Source: Olsenella uli (GTDB lineage: Bacteria > Actinomycetota > Coriobacteriia > Coriobacteriales > Atopobiaceae). Taken from it: a stretch of DNA of 64,000 nt. Made by a program: the position numbers and the translations under genes. The DNA is taken from positions 1 to 64,000 of the forward strand of contig NZ_JACJJK010000008.1 in assembly GCF_016899935.1 (NCBI RefSeq). Reading direction: 5' to 3'. The notes below the pieces were generated by a model. That model was not told where the DNA came from. It saw only the letters and a list, made by a program, of their open reading frames with translations, and made no database searches. Of this stretch, positions 8,344 to 17,439 are shown one piece after another (position 1 is the stretch's first letter; every line of letters starts with the position of its first letter).

Positions 8344-10956
8344 CTACTCGGTGCGGGCCACCTGGTCGATGCGGAAGCCCTCGATCTGGTCGCCGGGCTT
8401 GACGTCCTGGAAGTTCTCCAGGCCGATGCCGCACTCGAAGCCCGCCTTGACGCTCTTGACGTCGTCCTTGTAGCGGCGCAGCGAGGCGATCTTGCCCTCG
8501 TAGACGACGATGCCGTCGCGGACGAGGCGGACCTGGTCGTCGCGGGAGATCTCGCCCTCCTGGACCATGCAGCCGGCGGCGATGCCGACCTTGGGCACCT
8601 TGAAGGTGTCGCGGACCTCGGCGACGCCGGTCTGGACCTCCACCTCGGTGGGCTTGAGCATGCCGATGCGGGCGGCGTCGATGTCCTCGATCGCCTTGTA
8701 GATGACGCTGTAGGTGCGAATCTCAACACCGTCGCGCTCGGCCGCGGACTTGGCCTTGGCCTCCGGGCGCACGCCGAAGCCGATGATGATGGCGTTGGAG
8801 GCGTCCGCGAGGGTGACGTCGGTCTCGGTGATCGCGCCGACGGCAGAGTGGATCGTGTTGATGCGGACCTCGGACTGGTCCATCTTGTCGAGCGAGTCCT
8901 GGAGCGCCTCGATCGAGCCCTGGACGTCGGCCTTGATGATGAGGTTGAGCTCCTTGACCTCGGCGTCGGCCATCGTGTCGAAGAGGTTCTCGAGCGTGAC
9001 GTGCTTCACGCGGTTCTGCTCCTCGATGCGGGCCTTGAGGGCGCGCTGGTCCGCGAGGTCACGCGCGTCGCGCTCGTCGCGGAAGACGCGGAACTCGTCG
9101 CCGGCCATCGGCACGCTCTGGAGGCCCAGGATCTCCACGGCGTCGGAGGGGCCCGCCTCGGTGACGGCGTTGCCCTTCGGGTCGAGCATCGCGCGGACGC
9201 GGCCGTAGGACATGCCGGCCACGAGCGCGTCGCCGATGCGCAGGGTGCCGCGGGTAACGAGCACCGTGGCCACCGATCCGCGGCCGCGGTCGAGCTTGGC
9301 CTCGAGGACGTTGCCGGAGGCGAAGGTGTCCGGGTTGGCCTTGAGCTCCAGCACGTCGGCCTGGAGCAGGACGGTCTCGAGCAGCTCGTCGATGCCGATC
9401 TTCTTCTTGGCGGAGATGTTGACGAACATGTTCTGTCCGCCCCACTCCTCCGGGATGATGCCGTACTCGGTGAGCTCCTGGCGCACCTTGTCGGGGTTGG
9501 CGCCGGGCTTGTCGATCTTGTTGACGGCCACGATGATGGGCACGCCGGCCGCCTTGGCGTGGTTGATCGACTCGACGGTCTGGGGCATGACGCCGTCGTC
9601 GGCGGCCACGATCAGGATGACGATGTCGGTCACCTTGGCGCCGCGGGCGCGCATGGCCGTGAAGGTCTCGTGGCCCGGGGTGTCGATGAAGGTGATCTGA
9701 CGGCCGTTGATCGTGACCTGGGAGGCGCCGATGGCCTGCGTGATGCCGCCGGCCTCGCCCTCGGCCACGCCCGTGTGGCGGATGGCGTCCAGAAGCGACG
9801 TCTTGCCGTGGTCGACGTGGCCCATGACGGTGACCACCGGCGGGCGCGGCTTGAGGTCGGCCGGGTCGTCGTAGAAGGTGAAGGAGTTCTCCTCCTCCTT
9901 GGTCATGACCTTGACGTCGCGCCCGAGGTCGTCGGCCACGAGCTCGATGAGCTCGTCGGACATGGACTCGGTGAGCGTGAGCGGGGTGCCCAGCAGGAAG
10001 AGGCGCTTGATGATGTCGTTGGCGGGCACGCCGAGAAGCTCGGCGAGCTCCTGGACGGTGGAGCCCTGCGGGACCTTCACGGTGTCGAGCTGTGAGAGGT
10101 CCTGGTCGTTGGCGAGCGCCTCCTCGATGCGCTGCTCCATCGCGTGCTCCTCGGCCTGCTTCTGGCGGCGCTCCTTGCGGCGCTTGCGGCGGCCGGTGGA
10201 CTCGCGGGACGCCTCCTCGACGGCCACGCGGGCCTCCTCCAGCACGCGGCTGCGGTTGTAGGCCTCGGCCTCGCGGGCCATGCGGCTGTAGCGGTCCTCG
10301 CCCTCGTCGCCGCGACGGCCCTTCTTGCCGCGACGGCGGCCGTTCGCGTCGGAGGCGGGGGCGGGAGCGGAGGCCGGCGCCGCCGAGCGGGACTCGGTGC
10401 GGGCGCGCTCGCCGCGGTGCTGGCCGCGACCCTGGCCGGCGGCCTTCTTCTGGGCGGCCTCCTCGGCCTGCTGCTTCAGGATCTGCTCCTGCTGCGCGAT
10501 CTGGTCGAGCAGGGACGAGAAGGACGGGACGGACTTCGGCGCGTTGTCGCGCACGCGGTTCTTCTCGGCCTCCTCCTTGGCCTTGCGCTCGGCCTCGGCG
10601 CGGGCCTCCTCCTTGGCCTTGCGCTCGGCCTCCGCGGCCGCGCGGCGGCGCTCCTCCTCGGCGCGCTCGCGCTCGCGGCGCTCCTCGGCGGCGATGCGCT
10701 CCGCCTCGGCCTTCTCGGCGGCGATGCGGGCCTCCTCGGCCTTGGCCTCCTCCTCGGCGCGCTTCTGCGCCTCGATCTCGGCGGCGTGGGCCTCGAGGAT
10801 GGGCTTGAGCTTCTTGCGGACCATCGACACGTAGGCGTCCTCGAGGGTCGAGGAGGCCGACTTCGCCGGGATCTTCAGGTCGCGGAGGTGGCCGAGCATC
10901 TCCTTGCTGGAGATGCCGTACTCCTTCGCGAGGTCATGTACGCGCGTCTTTGCCAT
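8344..10956 (-). CDS. infB: translation initiation factor IF-2
   Basis: 870 residues. The N-terminal IF2_N motif is [18 protein letters not shown] long Lys/Ala/Glu/Arg-rich coiled-coil follows at about residues 60-260. The GTPase domain has GHVDHGKT near residue 375, DTPGHE and NKID, and domains II, III and the fMet-tRNA-binding C2 domain complete the protein. It positions initiator tRNA on the ribosome. The ATG at 10956 has GGAAGG upstream. Only 65 bases separate it from nusA, so the ylxR gene that usually lies between them is absent. Confidence 0.97.
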   Translation of the reverse strand: MAKTRVHDLAKEYGISSKEMLGHLRDLKIPAKSASSTLEDAYVSMVRKKLKPILEAHAAEIEAQKRAEEEAKAEEARIAAEKAEAERIAAEERRERERAEEERRRAAAEAERKAKEEARAEAERKAKEEAEKNRVRDNAPKSVPSFSSLLDQIAQQEQILKQQAEEAAQKKAAGQGRGQHRGERARTESRSAAPASAPAPASDANGRRRGKKGRRGDEGEDRYSRMAREAEAYNRSRVLEEARVAVEEASRESTGRRKRRKERRQKQAEEHAMEQRIEEALANDQDLSQLDTVKVPQGSTVQELAELLGVPANDIIKRLFLLGTPLTLTESMSDELIELVADDLGRDVKVMTKEEENSFTFYDDPADLKPRPPVVTVMGHVDHGKTSLLDAIRHTGVAEGEAGGITQAIGASQVTINGRQITFIDTPGHETFTAMRARGAKVTDIVILIVAADDGVMPQTVESINHAKAAGVPIIVAVNKIDKPGANPDKVRQELTEYGIIPEEWGGQNMFVNISAKKKIGIDELLETVLLQADVLELKANPDTFASGNVLEAKLDRGRGSVATVLVTRGTLRIGDALVAGMSYGRVRAMLDPKGNAVTEAGPSDAVEILGLQSVPMAGDEFRVFRDERDARDLADQRALKARIEEQNRVKHVTLENLFDTMADAEVKELNLIIKADVQGSIEALQDSLDKMDQSEVRINTIHSAVGAITETDVTLADASNAIIIGFGVRPEAKAKSAAERDGVEIRTYSVIYKAIEDIDAARIGMLKPTEVEVQTGVAEVRDTFKVPKVGIAAGCMVQEGEISRDDQVRLVRDGIVVYEGKIASLRRYKDDVKSVKAGFECGIGLENFQDVKPGDQIEGFRIDQVARTE

Positions 10957-11021
10957 GTGACCTACCTTCCAAGCATGAGGCGTGTCGCCTCAGAGAGTCG
11001 TGTGGGCGCCTGCCTTGCGTG

Positions 11022-12266
11022 CTAGATGAGCGAGTCCGGGTCAGAGGAGACCTCGGCGGCGGCCAGCTCCTCGTGGACGCCGCAGAAGCGCGAGCCCGGG
11101 CGCGCCATGTTGCGGCACTGGATGCCCGTGGGGCCCACGTACTCGCAGCGGTGGGACTCGCCGTCGTCGGAGGGCTCGTCCTCGACGGTCGCACGCGGCA
11201 GGTCGCGCAGGATGCCGGCGGCCAGCGACTCGTTCTTGATGTCGATGTGCAGGCCGGTGAGGCGCGCGGCGAGGCGGGCGTTCTGGCCCTCCTTGCCAAT
11301 CGCGAGGGAGAGCTGGTCGTCGGGGACGATCACCGTGGCGTAGCCGGTCTCGGGGTCGATCACCACGCGGGAGACGCGCGCCGGGGAGAGCGCCGAGGCC
11401 ACGCAGCGGGCCGGGTCGTCGCTCCACAGGACCACGTCGACGCGCTCGCCGCGCAGCTCGGAGACAACGGTGCGCACGCGGCTGCCCTTGGGGCCCACGC
11501 AGGCGCCCACTGGGTCGAGGCGGTCGTCGTTGGAGGAGACGGCCACCTTGGAGCGCACGCCCGGCTCGCGGGCGATGCTGCGGATCTCCACGACGCCGTC
11601 GTAGACCTCGGGGACCTCGAGCTCGAAGAGGCGGCGCAGCAGGTCGGGGTGGGTGCGGGACACCACGATGGGCGGGCGCTGGCGCTCGCCGCGCACGACG
11701 GGCTGCGTGGAGTTGGGGTCGCGCACGTCGATGATGATCGCGCGGATGCGCTGGTTGTGGCTGTAGCGCTCGCCGGCGGGGCGCTCGTTGCGCTCGTCGG
11801 GGTGGCGGCGCTGGTCGAAGTGGGGCAGCTCCGCCTCGACGCCCTCGCGGATCTTGATGATCGTGAAGTCGGGCGTGGACTGCAGCACGGTGCCGGTGAT
11901 GATGTCGCCGACGCGCTGGGAGAACTCCTCGTAGATCTGGACGCGCGCGGCGTTGCGCACGATGGCGCGGATCTCCGCCTTGGCGTGCTGGGCGGCGATG
12001 CGGGAGGTGTCGGCCGGGGTGACGTCGACCTCGTCGAACTCGCTGTACTCGCCGGTCTCGGGGTCCTCCTCGCCCTTGGGCACGAGCTCGTAGACGTAGA
12101 CCTTGCCCGTGGCGCGGTCGATCGTGACGCGCGCGCCGAAGGGCAGGTGGAGCACGTCGGCGTAGCTCTTGGCGAGCGACTGCTCGAGGCGGGTGATGAG
12201 GTCGAGCTGGTCGATGTGCCGCTCCTCGCAGAGCTGCTCGAGGGCTGCCATCATCTCAGAGGCCAT
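11022..12266 (-). CDS. nusA: transcription termination/antitermination factor NusA with added zinc-type tail
   Basis: 414 residues. The N-terminal domain binds RNA polymerase; an S1 domain follows ([10 protein letters not shown]). KH1 and KH2 carry [13 protein letters not shown] and [20 protein letters not shown]. The family core ends near residue 360. A tail then adds C374-x9-C384-x10-C395-x2-H398, a spacing expected to bind zinc and resembling small stand-alone Cys/His modules. NusA controls pausing, termination and antitermination. It lies between rimP and infB as usual. The tail is unlike the NusA proteins I know. Confidence 0.95.
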   Translation of the reverse strand: MASEMMAALEQLCEERHIDQLDLITRLEQSLAKSYADVLHLPFGARVTIDRATGKVYVYELVPKGEEDPETGEYSEFDEVDVTPADTSRIAAQHAKAEIRAIVRNAARVQIYEEFSQRVGDIITGTVLQSTPDFTIIKIREGVEAELPHFDQRRHPDERNERPAGERYSHNQRIRAIIIDVRDPNSTQPVVRGERQRPPIVVSRTHPDLLRRLFELEVPEVYDGVVEIRSIAREPGVRSKVAVSSNDDRLDPVGACVGPKGSRVRTVVSELRGERVDVVLWSDDPARCVASALSPARVSRVVIDPETGYATVIVPDDQLSLAIGKEGQNARLAARLTGLHIDIKNESLAAGILRDLPRATVEDEPSDDGESHRCEYVGPTGIQCRNMARPGSRFCGVHEELAAAEVSSDPDSLI

Positions 12267-12296
12267 GTGGGTTCCTTTCGTCTCTCCGGAGCTTCC

Positions 12297-12773
12297 CTAG
12301 GCGGGGAAGTCGGGCTTGATCGTGCACTTCCTGACGTCGTCGAACGGCATGTCCACGCGCGCGCCGTCCACCTCGAGGCTCACCGTGCCGTCCTCGATGC
12401 CGAGGAGGGTGCCGGTGTAGCGCCGCCGCCCCTCGCCGGGGACGAGCGAGAGCGCCACCGTAGACCCGGCGAAGCGCTCGAAGTCGTGCGGGCGACGCAG
12501 CGGGCGCGCCATGCCCGGGCTCGAGACCTCGAGGGTGAAGCTGGAGGGAATCGGGTCGAGCTCGTCGAGGGCGGCGGAGATCCACTCGGTCTCCTCGGTC
12601 ACCTCGTCGAGCGTGATGGTGGGCAGAGACTCGTCGGCGTGGTCGATGCGCACGCGCACGCACGGCGCCTTGGTCGCGCCGACGACCTCCACGTCAACGA
12701 CGTCGACGCCGCGCTCGGCCGCGCGGGCCTCCAGGGCGTCGATGATCTGCTGCTCGATGCCGGACTTGGGCAT
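12297..12773 (-). CDS. rimP: ribosome maturation factor RimP
   Basis: 158 residues. The N-terminal alpha/beta domain starts IEQQIIDALEARAAERG. The linker holds LEVSSPGMARPLRRPHDFERF, the most conserved RimP block, and a C-terminal SH3-like domain follows. It assists 30S assembly. It is the first gene of the ten-gene operon: GGGAGGGGAG lies directly before the ATG at 12773, with an 80-base leader and promoter upstream. Confidence 0.96.
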   Translation of the reverse strand: MPKSGIEQQIIDALEARAAERGVDVVDVEVVGATKAPCVRVRIDHADESLPTITLDEVTEETEWISAALDELDPIPSSFTLEVSSPGMARPLRRPHDFERFAGSTVALSLVPGEGRRRYTGTLLGIEDGTVSLEVDGARVDMPFDDVRKCTIKPDFPA

Positions 12774-12797
12774 GGCTCCCCTCCCGTCTTCATACAG

Positions 12798-12832
12798 AAA
12801 GGAAGCGGGGCGAGAAGATCCACCCCACTTCC
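12798..12832 (-). promoter_or_regulatory. leader hairpin (candidate attenuator) before rimP-nusA
   Basis: In the leader RNA, GGAAGTGGGG (12832-12823) pairs with CCCCGCTTCC (12810-12801) around a 12-base loop, and TTT follows (12800-12798). It lies between the promoter and rimP with no upstream gene on this strand, so a terminator here would act as an attenuator. Feedback by NusA is an inference from nusA leaders in other bacteria. Confidence 0.6.
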
Positions 12833-12859
12833 TGCGGTTACAGCTTCGAATACGCAGCT

Positions 12860-12888
12860 AGTCTACGGTGTTTCTCGCCTTCCGTCAA
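12860..12888 (-). promoter_or_regulatory. promoter of the rimP-nusA-infB-dnaG-rpoD operon
   Basis: Minus strand: TTGACG (12883-12888), a 17-base spacer and TAGACT (12860-12865). This is close to the consensus for the sigma factor encoded at the end of the same operon. The predicted start of transcription is near 12853. Confidence 0.8.
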
Positions 12889-12937
12889 GCGACCCTCCAC
12901 GAGAAGCCCACAAGAGGGTGGACAGGGGCCGAGGCGG

Positions 12938-13139
12938 TGCACAAACGGGCCGGTTTGGCAGAAGCGCTGCCGCCGCAACGTAAAAAGCTGCCGACTTGGC
13001 AGGGCGAGAAAAACCTCCAACTGGGCGTTCTTCTCGCCCGCTGCACAAAAGCGCCAACTTGGCGCGTGATTCCCTGCCAAGTCGCCCCCTTTGTGCACGA
13101 GAAGGGCCTCTCCCCTGCCAAGTCGCCCATTTTTGCGCA
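12938..13139. repeat. intergenic inverted cluster, TGCACAAA-n-CGACTTGGCAGG family
   Basis: Five degenerate units of about 25 bp share TGCACAAA and GACTTGGCAGG. Three read on the plus strand (12938-12961, 12979-13003, 13042-13064) and two on the minus strand (13073-13097, 13114-13139). They fill the gap between divergent genes rimP and the 13286 gene. Two dispersed-motif cores face each other at 13003-13015 and 13027-13038. Confidence 0.8.
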
Positions 13140-13285
13140 TGTCGATGAGCTGGCGCTGCTTCGTCCTCGAACCAAGGGGGCCGGAATCCAAGCCGACAAG
13201 AACCATGGTCACGGATACGTCGCAAGCTCCGCCCCCCATGGTGTACCGTATCATTAACTCAAACATTCCACGGAGAGGGGCGCCC

Positions 13286-14041
13286 ATGCTTGCCGTCCGC
13301 ATACCCACGGGCATCATCGAGTACACCGCGAACGTCACGGCGCGGCGGCCCATCGTCTACCGCTGCTGGTATTGCTGGCATGAGCAGGTATACTTCACTG
13401 AGATTAAGGCGTCGGCAAGCGGCATGTACCACACGTTCAGCTCCGCGACGAAGAAGTCCGCCACGCAGGAGCGGACGCGCGCCAGCGCATTAGCGGAGCT
13501 CGACGCCGTCGACGAGAGAACTGCGCACAAGATTAACGTCGAGCACGACTATGGCTACGTTGGCTCGGTCGTGAATTGCGGCTCCTGCGGCCTCGTACAA
13601 CCCTGGTCGACCGTCCCGAAGCCGTGGAGACTCGCAGAGCACGGGGTGTGGACCATCTGCACCGTGCTCTGCGCGTTCCTGAGCCTCTCTCTTCCTCTAG
13701 CAATCGTCGAGCTGGTCAGGGGCGAGGGGAATCTAATCACATTCGCACTGTCGCTCGCCTTCTTTGTTGCACTCATAGTACTTCTCGCCCACCGAATCGT
13801 CTACGACACAAAGCGCCGCTCCGTCCTAGACAAGATGCGGGCGTCGCTCTTCGATCCGCCAATCTACGTCAGCAAGGCGACGCAGGAGCAATGGAATCGA
13901 GGGAACACGGACCGAGCCGACGTTCGGCGCATAATCAACGCGGCAATCGCAGGGCAGACGCGGTTCTGCCCGAACTGCGGCACAAAGCTCAGCGTGGGCG
14001 GCTACTTCTGCCCCAACTGCGGCGCCCCCGTCCATTCATAA
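13286..14041 (+). CDS. membrane protein with N-terminal Cys pairs and C-terminal zinc ribbon
   Basis: 251 residues; the ATG at 13286 has GGAGAGGGG upstream. Residues 27-30 (CWYC) and 98-101 (CGSC) may form a split metal site. Two helices follow at about 121-142 and 150-171, then a cytoplasmic region ending in a canonical zinc ribbon, FCPNCGTKL...FCPNCGAPV. Codon use is less GC-rich than in the neighbouring operon, hinting at a more recent arrival. No enzyme motif is visible. A role as a membrane-anchored sensor or adaptor is possible but unproven. Confidence 0.8.
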   Translation: MLAVRIPTGIIEYTANVTARRPIVYRCWYCWHEQVYFTEIKASASGMYHTFSSATKKSATQERTRASALAELDAVDERTAHKINVEHDYGYVGSVVNCGSCGLVQPWSTVPKPWRLAEHGVWTICTVLCAFLSLSLPLAIVELVRGEGNLITFALSLAFFVALIVLLAHRIVYDTKRRSVLDKMRASLFDPPIYVSKATQEQWNRGNTDRADVRRIINAAIAGQTRFCPNCGTKLSVGGYFCPNCGAPVHS

Positions 14042-14181
14042 AGCGCTTCGTGCGTCGTAGCCCAGAGGCACCGTCCACCGATTGCTTCTCGCCGTACGCC
14101 GCTACGACGGGTAGAACCCTCCCTACGGCTCGGCGGTCACACCGCGTACCGAAGGCAGCGCCGTACCCGCGAGGGGAGGTG

Positions 14182-14319
14182 ATGCCTATGGATATGACTG
14201 AGGTCGTTGCTCTTCTGACAGGATGTCTGACAGGATGTGTGTCCCTGGCTCTGGCAATAGTAAGGCTTGTCCGAGAGGTGCGAGGTATGTCCGATGAACG
14301 AGAAGGCCGCCAGCGCTAG
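14182..14319 (+). CDS. 45-residue hydrophobic peptide, possible type I toxin
   Basis: ATG at 14182 directly after a strong GAGGGGAGGTG ribosome site. The peptide is a single hydrophobic helix (about residues 6-28: VVALLTGCLTGCVSLALAIV) followed by a charged tail rich in Arg and Glu. This layout fits Fst/TxpA/holin-like type I toxins. The coding DNA holds a perfect 12-bp tandem repeat (CTGACAGGATGT twice). A minus-strand promoter and hairpin lie just downstream (see the antisense RNA entry). Without homologues the toxin call is inference; it could also be a small membrane regulator. Confidence 0.5.
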   Translation: MPMDMTEVVALLTGCLTGCVSLALAIVRLVREVRGMSDEREGRQR

Positions 14320-14392
14320 CACGTAGGCGGCCGGACTCAAGTAACGGCACTGCCTAGGTAACCACACGTAGGCTGCCGTCGAGCCTATTGTA
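14300..14392 (-). ncRNA. candidate antisense RNA to the 45-residue peptide gene
   Basis: A minus-strand -10 TACAAT (14387-14392) would start RNA near 14380. The RNA would run through a hairpin (14344-14379, ACGGCA...TGCCGT) into the 3' end of the peptide gene. It could stop at GGCCGCC/GGCGGCC (14332-14326 and 14311-14305), followed by TTCTCGTT. The product would be about 80 nt. The -35 is weak, so expression is unproven. Confidence 0.4.
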
Positions 14393-14477
14393 CCCACTCC
14401 CGGGCACTCCAAGCCCGTCAAACCCAACCTGCCGACAAGAACCTCTCGGCAGCGCGTGAGACCCGACACGCAGAAGG

Positions 14478-14538
14478 CCCGCCGATGTTCCGGAGAGAAG
14501 TTTCACGAAGTGCACTTCTCGGAGGAATGTCGGCGGGT
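14478..14538. repeat. palindrome related to the one inside ribF
   Basis: Arms GCCCGCCGATGTTCC and its near-complement GGAATGTCGGCGGGT surround CGGAGAGAAGTT...CACTTCTCGGAGG. The core matches the ribF copy at 5811-5847. Here it sits 22 bases past the leuS stop and could fold at the 3' end of that mRNA. Confidence 0.8.
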
Positions 14539-14559
14539 CTCCCCTGCCTGCGTGAGGAC

Positions 14560-17121
14560 CTACACCGCCACTATGTTGACCAGCCGGCCCTTGATAACGA
14601 TGACCTTCTTGATCTCCTTGCCGGCGAGCTGCTCGGCCACGGCGGCACGGGCGGCCTCCTCGACCTCGGCGTCCGTGGCGTCGGCCGCGACCATGATGCG
14701 ACCGCGGACCTTGCCCTTGATCTGGACCGCGATCTCCACCTCGTCGGCCTTGGCGGCCTCGGCGTCAAACTCCGGCCACGCCGCGTTGTAGACCGAGCCC
14801 TCCTGGCAAAGTGCCTTGTGCCAGAGCTCCTCGGCCCAGTGCGGGCAAATCGGCGCGAGCATGGTCACGATCGCGTGCGCCACGGCGAAGCAGAGCGCCG
14901 GGTCGCGCTGCTCAACGGCGACCTCGTTCACGTACTTGGACGCGGCGTTCGTGATCTCCATGACGGCGGAGATGGCGGTGTTGAACTGGCCGCGGTCGAA
15001 GTCGGATGTGCACTTGAGGCCCATGCCGTTGAGCGTGCGCCAGAGGTCCTTGCCCGCCGCGTCAAGCGCGCCCGCGTCCACGGAGCCGGCCGCCGCGCTC
15101 TGCGAGAGCAGCCAGACCACGCGCCACGCGCGCTTGATGAAGCGGTTGGCGCCGGCGACGGCCTCCTCGTCCCAGTTGAAGTCCTTCTCGGGCGGCGCAA
15201 TGAAGAGAATGGCCAAGCGCATGGTGTCCGCGCCGTAGGGCTCGATCACCGAGGACGGCGGCACGACGTTGCCCTTGGACTTGGACATGGTGTCGCCGTT
15301 GGCGTCCTTGACCATGCCCTGGCAGAGCAGGTTCTCAAAGGGCTCGTCTATGCCGATCATGCCGAGGTCGCGCAGGACCTTGGTGAAGAAGCGGCTGTAG
15401 AGCAGGTGCAGGATCGCGTGCTCGATGCCGCCGATGTAGTTGTCCACCGGCATCCAGCGGTCCACGGCCTCCTTGGAGAAGGGCAGCTTCTCGTTGTGCG
15501 GGTCGCAGTAGCGCAGGTAGTACCAGCTGGAGCACGTGAAGGTGTCCATGGTGTCGGTGATGCGCTTGGCCGGCTTGCCGCACTTGGGGCAGGTGGTCTC
15601 GTAGAACGGCGCGTAGGCGGCCAGCGTCTCGCCGGCTCCGAGGTCGAGCGCGTCCGGCAGCGTGACGGGCAGGTCCTCGTAGGGCACCGGAACGTCGCCG
15701 CAGCAGTCACAGTGGATCATCGGGATCGGGTTGCCCCAGTAGCGCTGGCGGCTGATCAGCCAGTCGCGCAGGCGGAACTGCACGGTCTTGCGGCCGAGGC
15801 CCTGCTCGCCGAGCCAGTCGATGATGGCGTCCACGGCCTCGGAGTGCTTGCCGCCCTTCATGCCGGTGAACTGGCCGGACTGCACGAGATAGCCCTCGGC
15901 CTCCATCGCGTGGTCCCAGTCCACCGAGGTCACGACGAGCTCGCGCTCGTCCTTGAGACGCTCGTACAGCGGGTCGTCCTTCTCGCAGATAATCGGGGCG
16001 ATCTCCAGGCCGTACTTCTTGGCGAAATCGAAGTCGCGCTGGTCGCCGCAGGGCACGCCCATGACGGCGCCGGTGCCGTAGTCCATGAGGACGTAGTCGG
16101 CGACCCAGATGGGCGCCGGACGGCCGTTCACCGGGTTGATCACGTAGCGGCCGGTGAAGACGCCGTGCTTCTCGCGCTCCGAGCCCTGGCGGTCCACCGA
16201 GGAGACCTTCTCAGCGGCGGCCTTGAGCTCGAGGAAGGGGGCCTCGTGCTCGGTGCCGGCCACGAGCTCCGCGGCGAGCGGGCTCTCGGGCGGCAGCAGG
16301 AAGAAGCTCACGCCGAAGAGCGTGTCCGGGCGCGTGGTGAAGACGGTGATCTTGGTGTCGGTGGGGGTCACGCCGTCCTTGTCGGCGAGCGCGAAGTCGA
16401 TCTCGGCACCCTCGGAGCGGCCGATCCAGTTGGCCTGCATCGCGCGGACGCGCTCGGGCCACTTGCCCTCGAGCTTCTTGAGGTCGTCGAGCAGCTCCTG
16501 GGCGTAGTCGGTAATCTTGAAGTACCACTGGGAGAGAGCGCGCTTCTCGGGCACCGACCCGCAGCGCCAGCACTTGCCATCCACGACCTGCTCGTTTGCG
16601 AGCACCGTCTGGCAGCCCGGGCACCAGTTCACCGGCGAGTTGTCGCGGTAGACGAGGCCCTTCTCCCACATCTTGAGGAAGATCCACTGGCCCCACTTGT
16701 AGTACTCGGGGTCGCAGGTATTGAACATGCGGTCGTAGTCGTAGGAGAAGCCCATGCGGCGCATGGTCTTGACCGCCTGGTCGATGTTCTTGTGCGTCCA
16801 GACGCTCGCCTGCGTGTTGTGCTTGATCGCGGCGTTCTCCGCAGGCAGGCCAAAGGCGTCGAAGCCCATCGGGTGCAGCACGTCGAAGCCGCGCATGCGG
16901 GCCTGGCGCGCCATCGCGTCGCCGATCGTGTAGTTGCGGGCGTGGCCCATGTGCAGGTCGCCCGAGGGGTACGGGAACATCTCGAGGACGTACTTCTTGG
17001 GCTTGCTCGGGTCCTCGTCGGTCTTGTAGAGCTCCTCGGCGTCCCACTCGGCCTGCCAGCGGGTCTCGATCTCCTCGGCGTCGTAGGCCGGGACCTCGAA
17101 GTTCTTGTCGGCGTCGCTCAT
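14560..17121 (-). CDS. leuS: leucyl-tRNA synthetase
   Basis: 853 residues. The ATG at 17121 is chosen because GAAGGAG stands 8 bases upstream; an in-frame ATG 36 bases earlier lacks a site. Class I HIGH-type motif [11 protein letters not shown] is near residue 45 and KMSKS-type MSKSKGN near 620. A zinc-binding insert has CPGC...CWRC, followed by the CP1 editing domain with TTRPDTLFG and the GTGAVMGVP region. It charges tRNA-Leu. It is monocistronic between the small-peptide region and guaB. No T-box is visible in the short upstream region. Confidence 0.97.
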   Translation of the reverse strand: MSDADKNFEVPAYDAEEIETRWQAEWDAEELYKTDEDPSKPKKYVLEMFPYPSGDLHMGHARNYTIGDAMARQARMRGFDVLHPMGFDAFGLPAENAAIKHNTQASVWTHKNIDQAVKTMRRMGFSYDYDRMFNTCDPEYYKWGQWIFLKMWEKGLVYRDNSPVNWCPGCQTVLANEQVVDGKCWRCGSVPEKRALSQWYFKITDYAQELLDDLKKLEGKWPERVRAMQANWIGRSEGAEIDFALADKDGVTPTDTKITVFTTRPDTLFGVSFFLLPPESPLAAELVAGTEHEAPFLELKAAAEKVSSVDRQGSEREKHGVFTGRYVINPVNGRPAPIWVADYVLMDYGTGAVMGVPCGDQRDFDFAKKYGLEIAPIICEKDDPLYERLKDERELVVTSVDWDHAMEAEGYLVQSGQFTGMKGGKHSEAVDAIIDWLGEQGLGRKTVQFRLRDWLISRQRYWGNPIPMIHCDCCGDVPVPYEDLPVTLPDALDLGAGETLAAYAPFYETTCPKCGKPAKRITDTMDTFTCSSWYYLRYCDPHNEKLPFSKEAVDRWMPVDNYIGGIEHAILHLLYSRFFTKVLRDLGMIGIDEPFENLLCQGMVKDANGDTMSKSKGNVVPPSSVIEPYGADTMRLAILFIAPPEKDFNWDEEAVAGANRFIKRAWRVVWLLSQSAAAGSVDAGALDAAGKDLWRTLNGMGLKCTSDFDRGQFNTAISAVMEITNAASKYVNEVAVEQRDPALCFAVAHAIVTMLAPICPHWAEELWHKALCQEGSVYNAAWPEFDAEAAKADEVEIAVQIKGKVRGRIMVAADATDAEVEEAARAAVAEQLAGKEIKKVIVIKGRLVNIVAV

Positions 17122-17158
17122 CTGCGTGGCTCCTTCGTATGCGATGGTCAACTGCGTC

Positions 17159-17164
17159 ATTGTA
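17159..17164 (-). promoter_or_regulatory. -10 element of leuS promoter
   Basis: TACAAT on the minus strand, with flanking TACAATGACG similar to the guaB and ftsH -10 regions. The expected start is near 17152, giving a leader of about 30 bases. The -35 is weak. Confidence 0.5.
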
Positions 17165-17206
17165 GCAGCTCGGGCCCGCTTGGCGACAAGAACGGGCGCG
17201 GCGGCG

Positions 17207-17350
17207 TAGGTTATGCGCACGCGCGAAGGTTATGCGCAGGCCGCGAGTGGAGGTTCTTCTCGCCCGGCTCAGCTACCTGCAATTATGAAGACCTTAACCG
17301 TGCGCATACCCTTCAACGGCGCGCATACCCTACAAGATTGCGCATAACCT
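17207..17350. repeat. intergenic inverted cluster of AGGTTATGCGCA
   Basis: Two copies read on plus (17207-17219, 17226-17238) and three near-copies on minus (17301-17311, 17321-17332, 17339-17350, seen as TGCGCATAACC or TGCGCATACCC). This fills most of the 318-base gap between leuS and guaB. The dispersed motif GTTCTTCTCGCC (17253-17264) and variants at 17183, 17367 and 17422 are interleaved. Confidence 0.8.
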
Positions 17351-17439
17351 CGGGCGGGAAGGCGCGGACGAGAAGAACGACCGCCCCGGGCCGTGAGGCG
17401 CCGGGGCGGCTGCGGAATCGAGGTTCTTGTCGCCGGCGA

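Noticed and set aside
17122-17439. T-box or other riboswitch before leuS
   Set aside because: The likely -10 is only about 38 bases from the ATG, so there is no room for a leader; no T-box motif is present.
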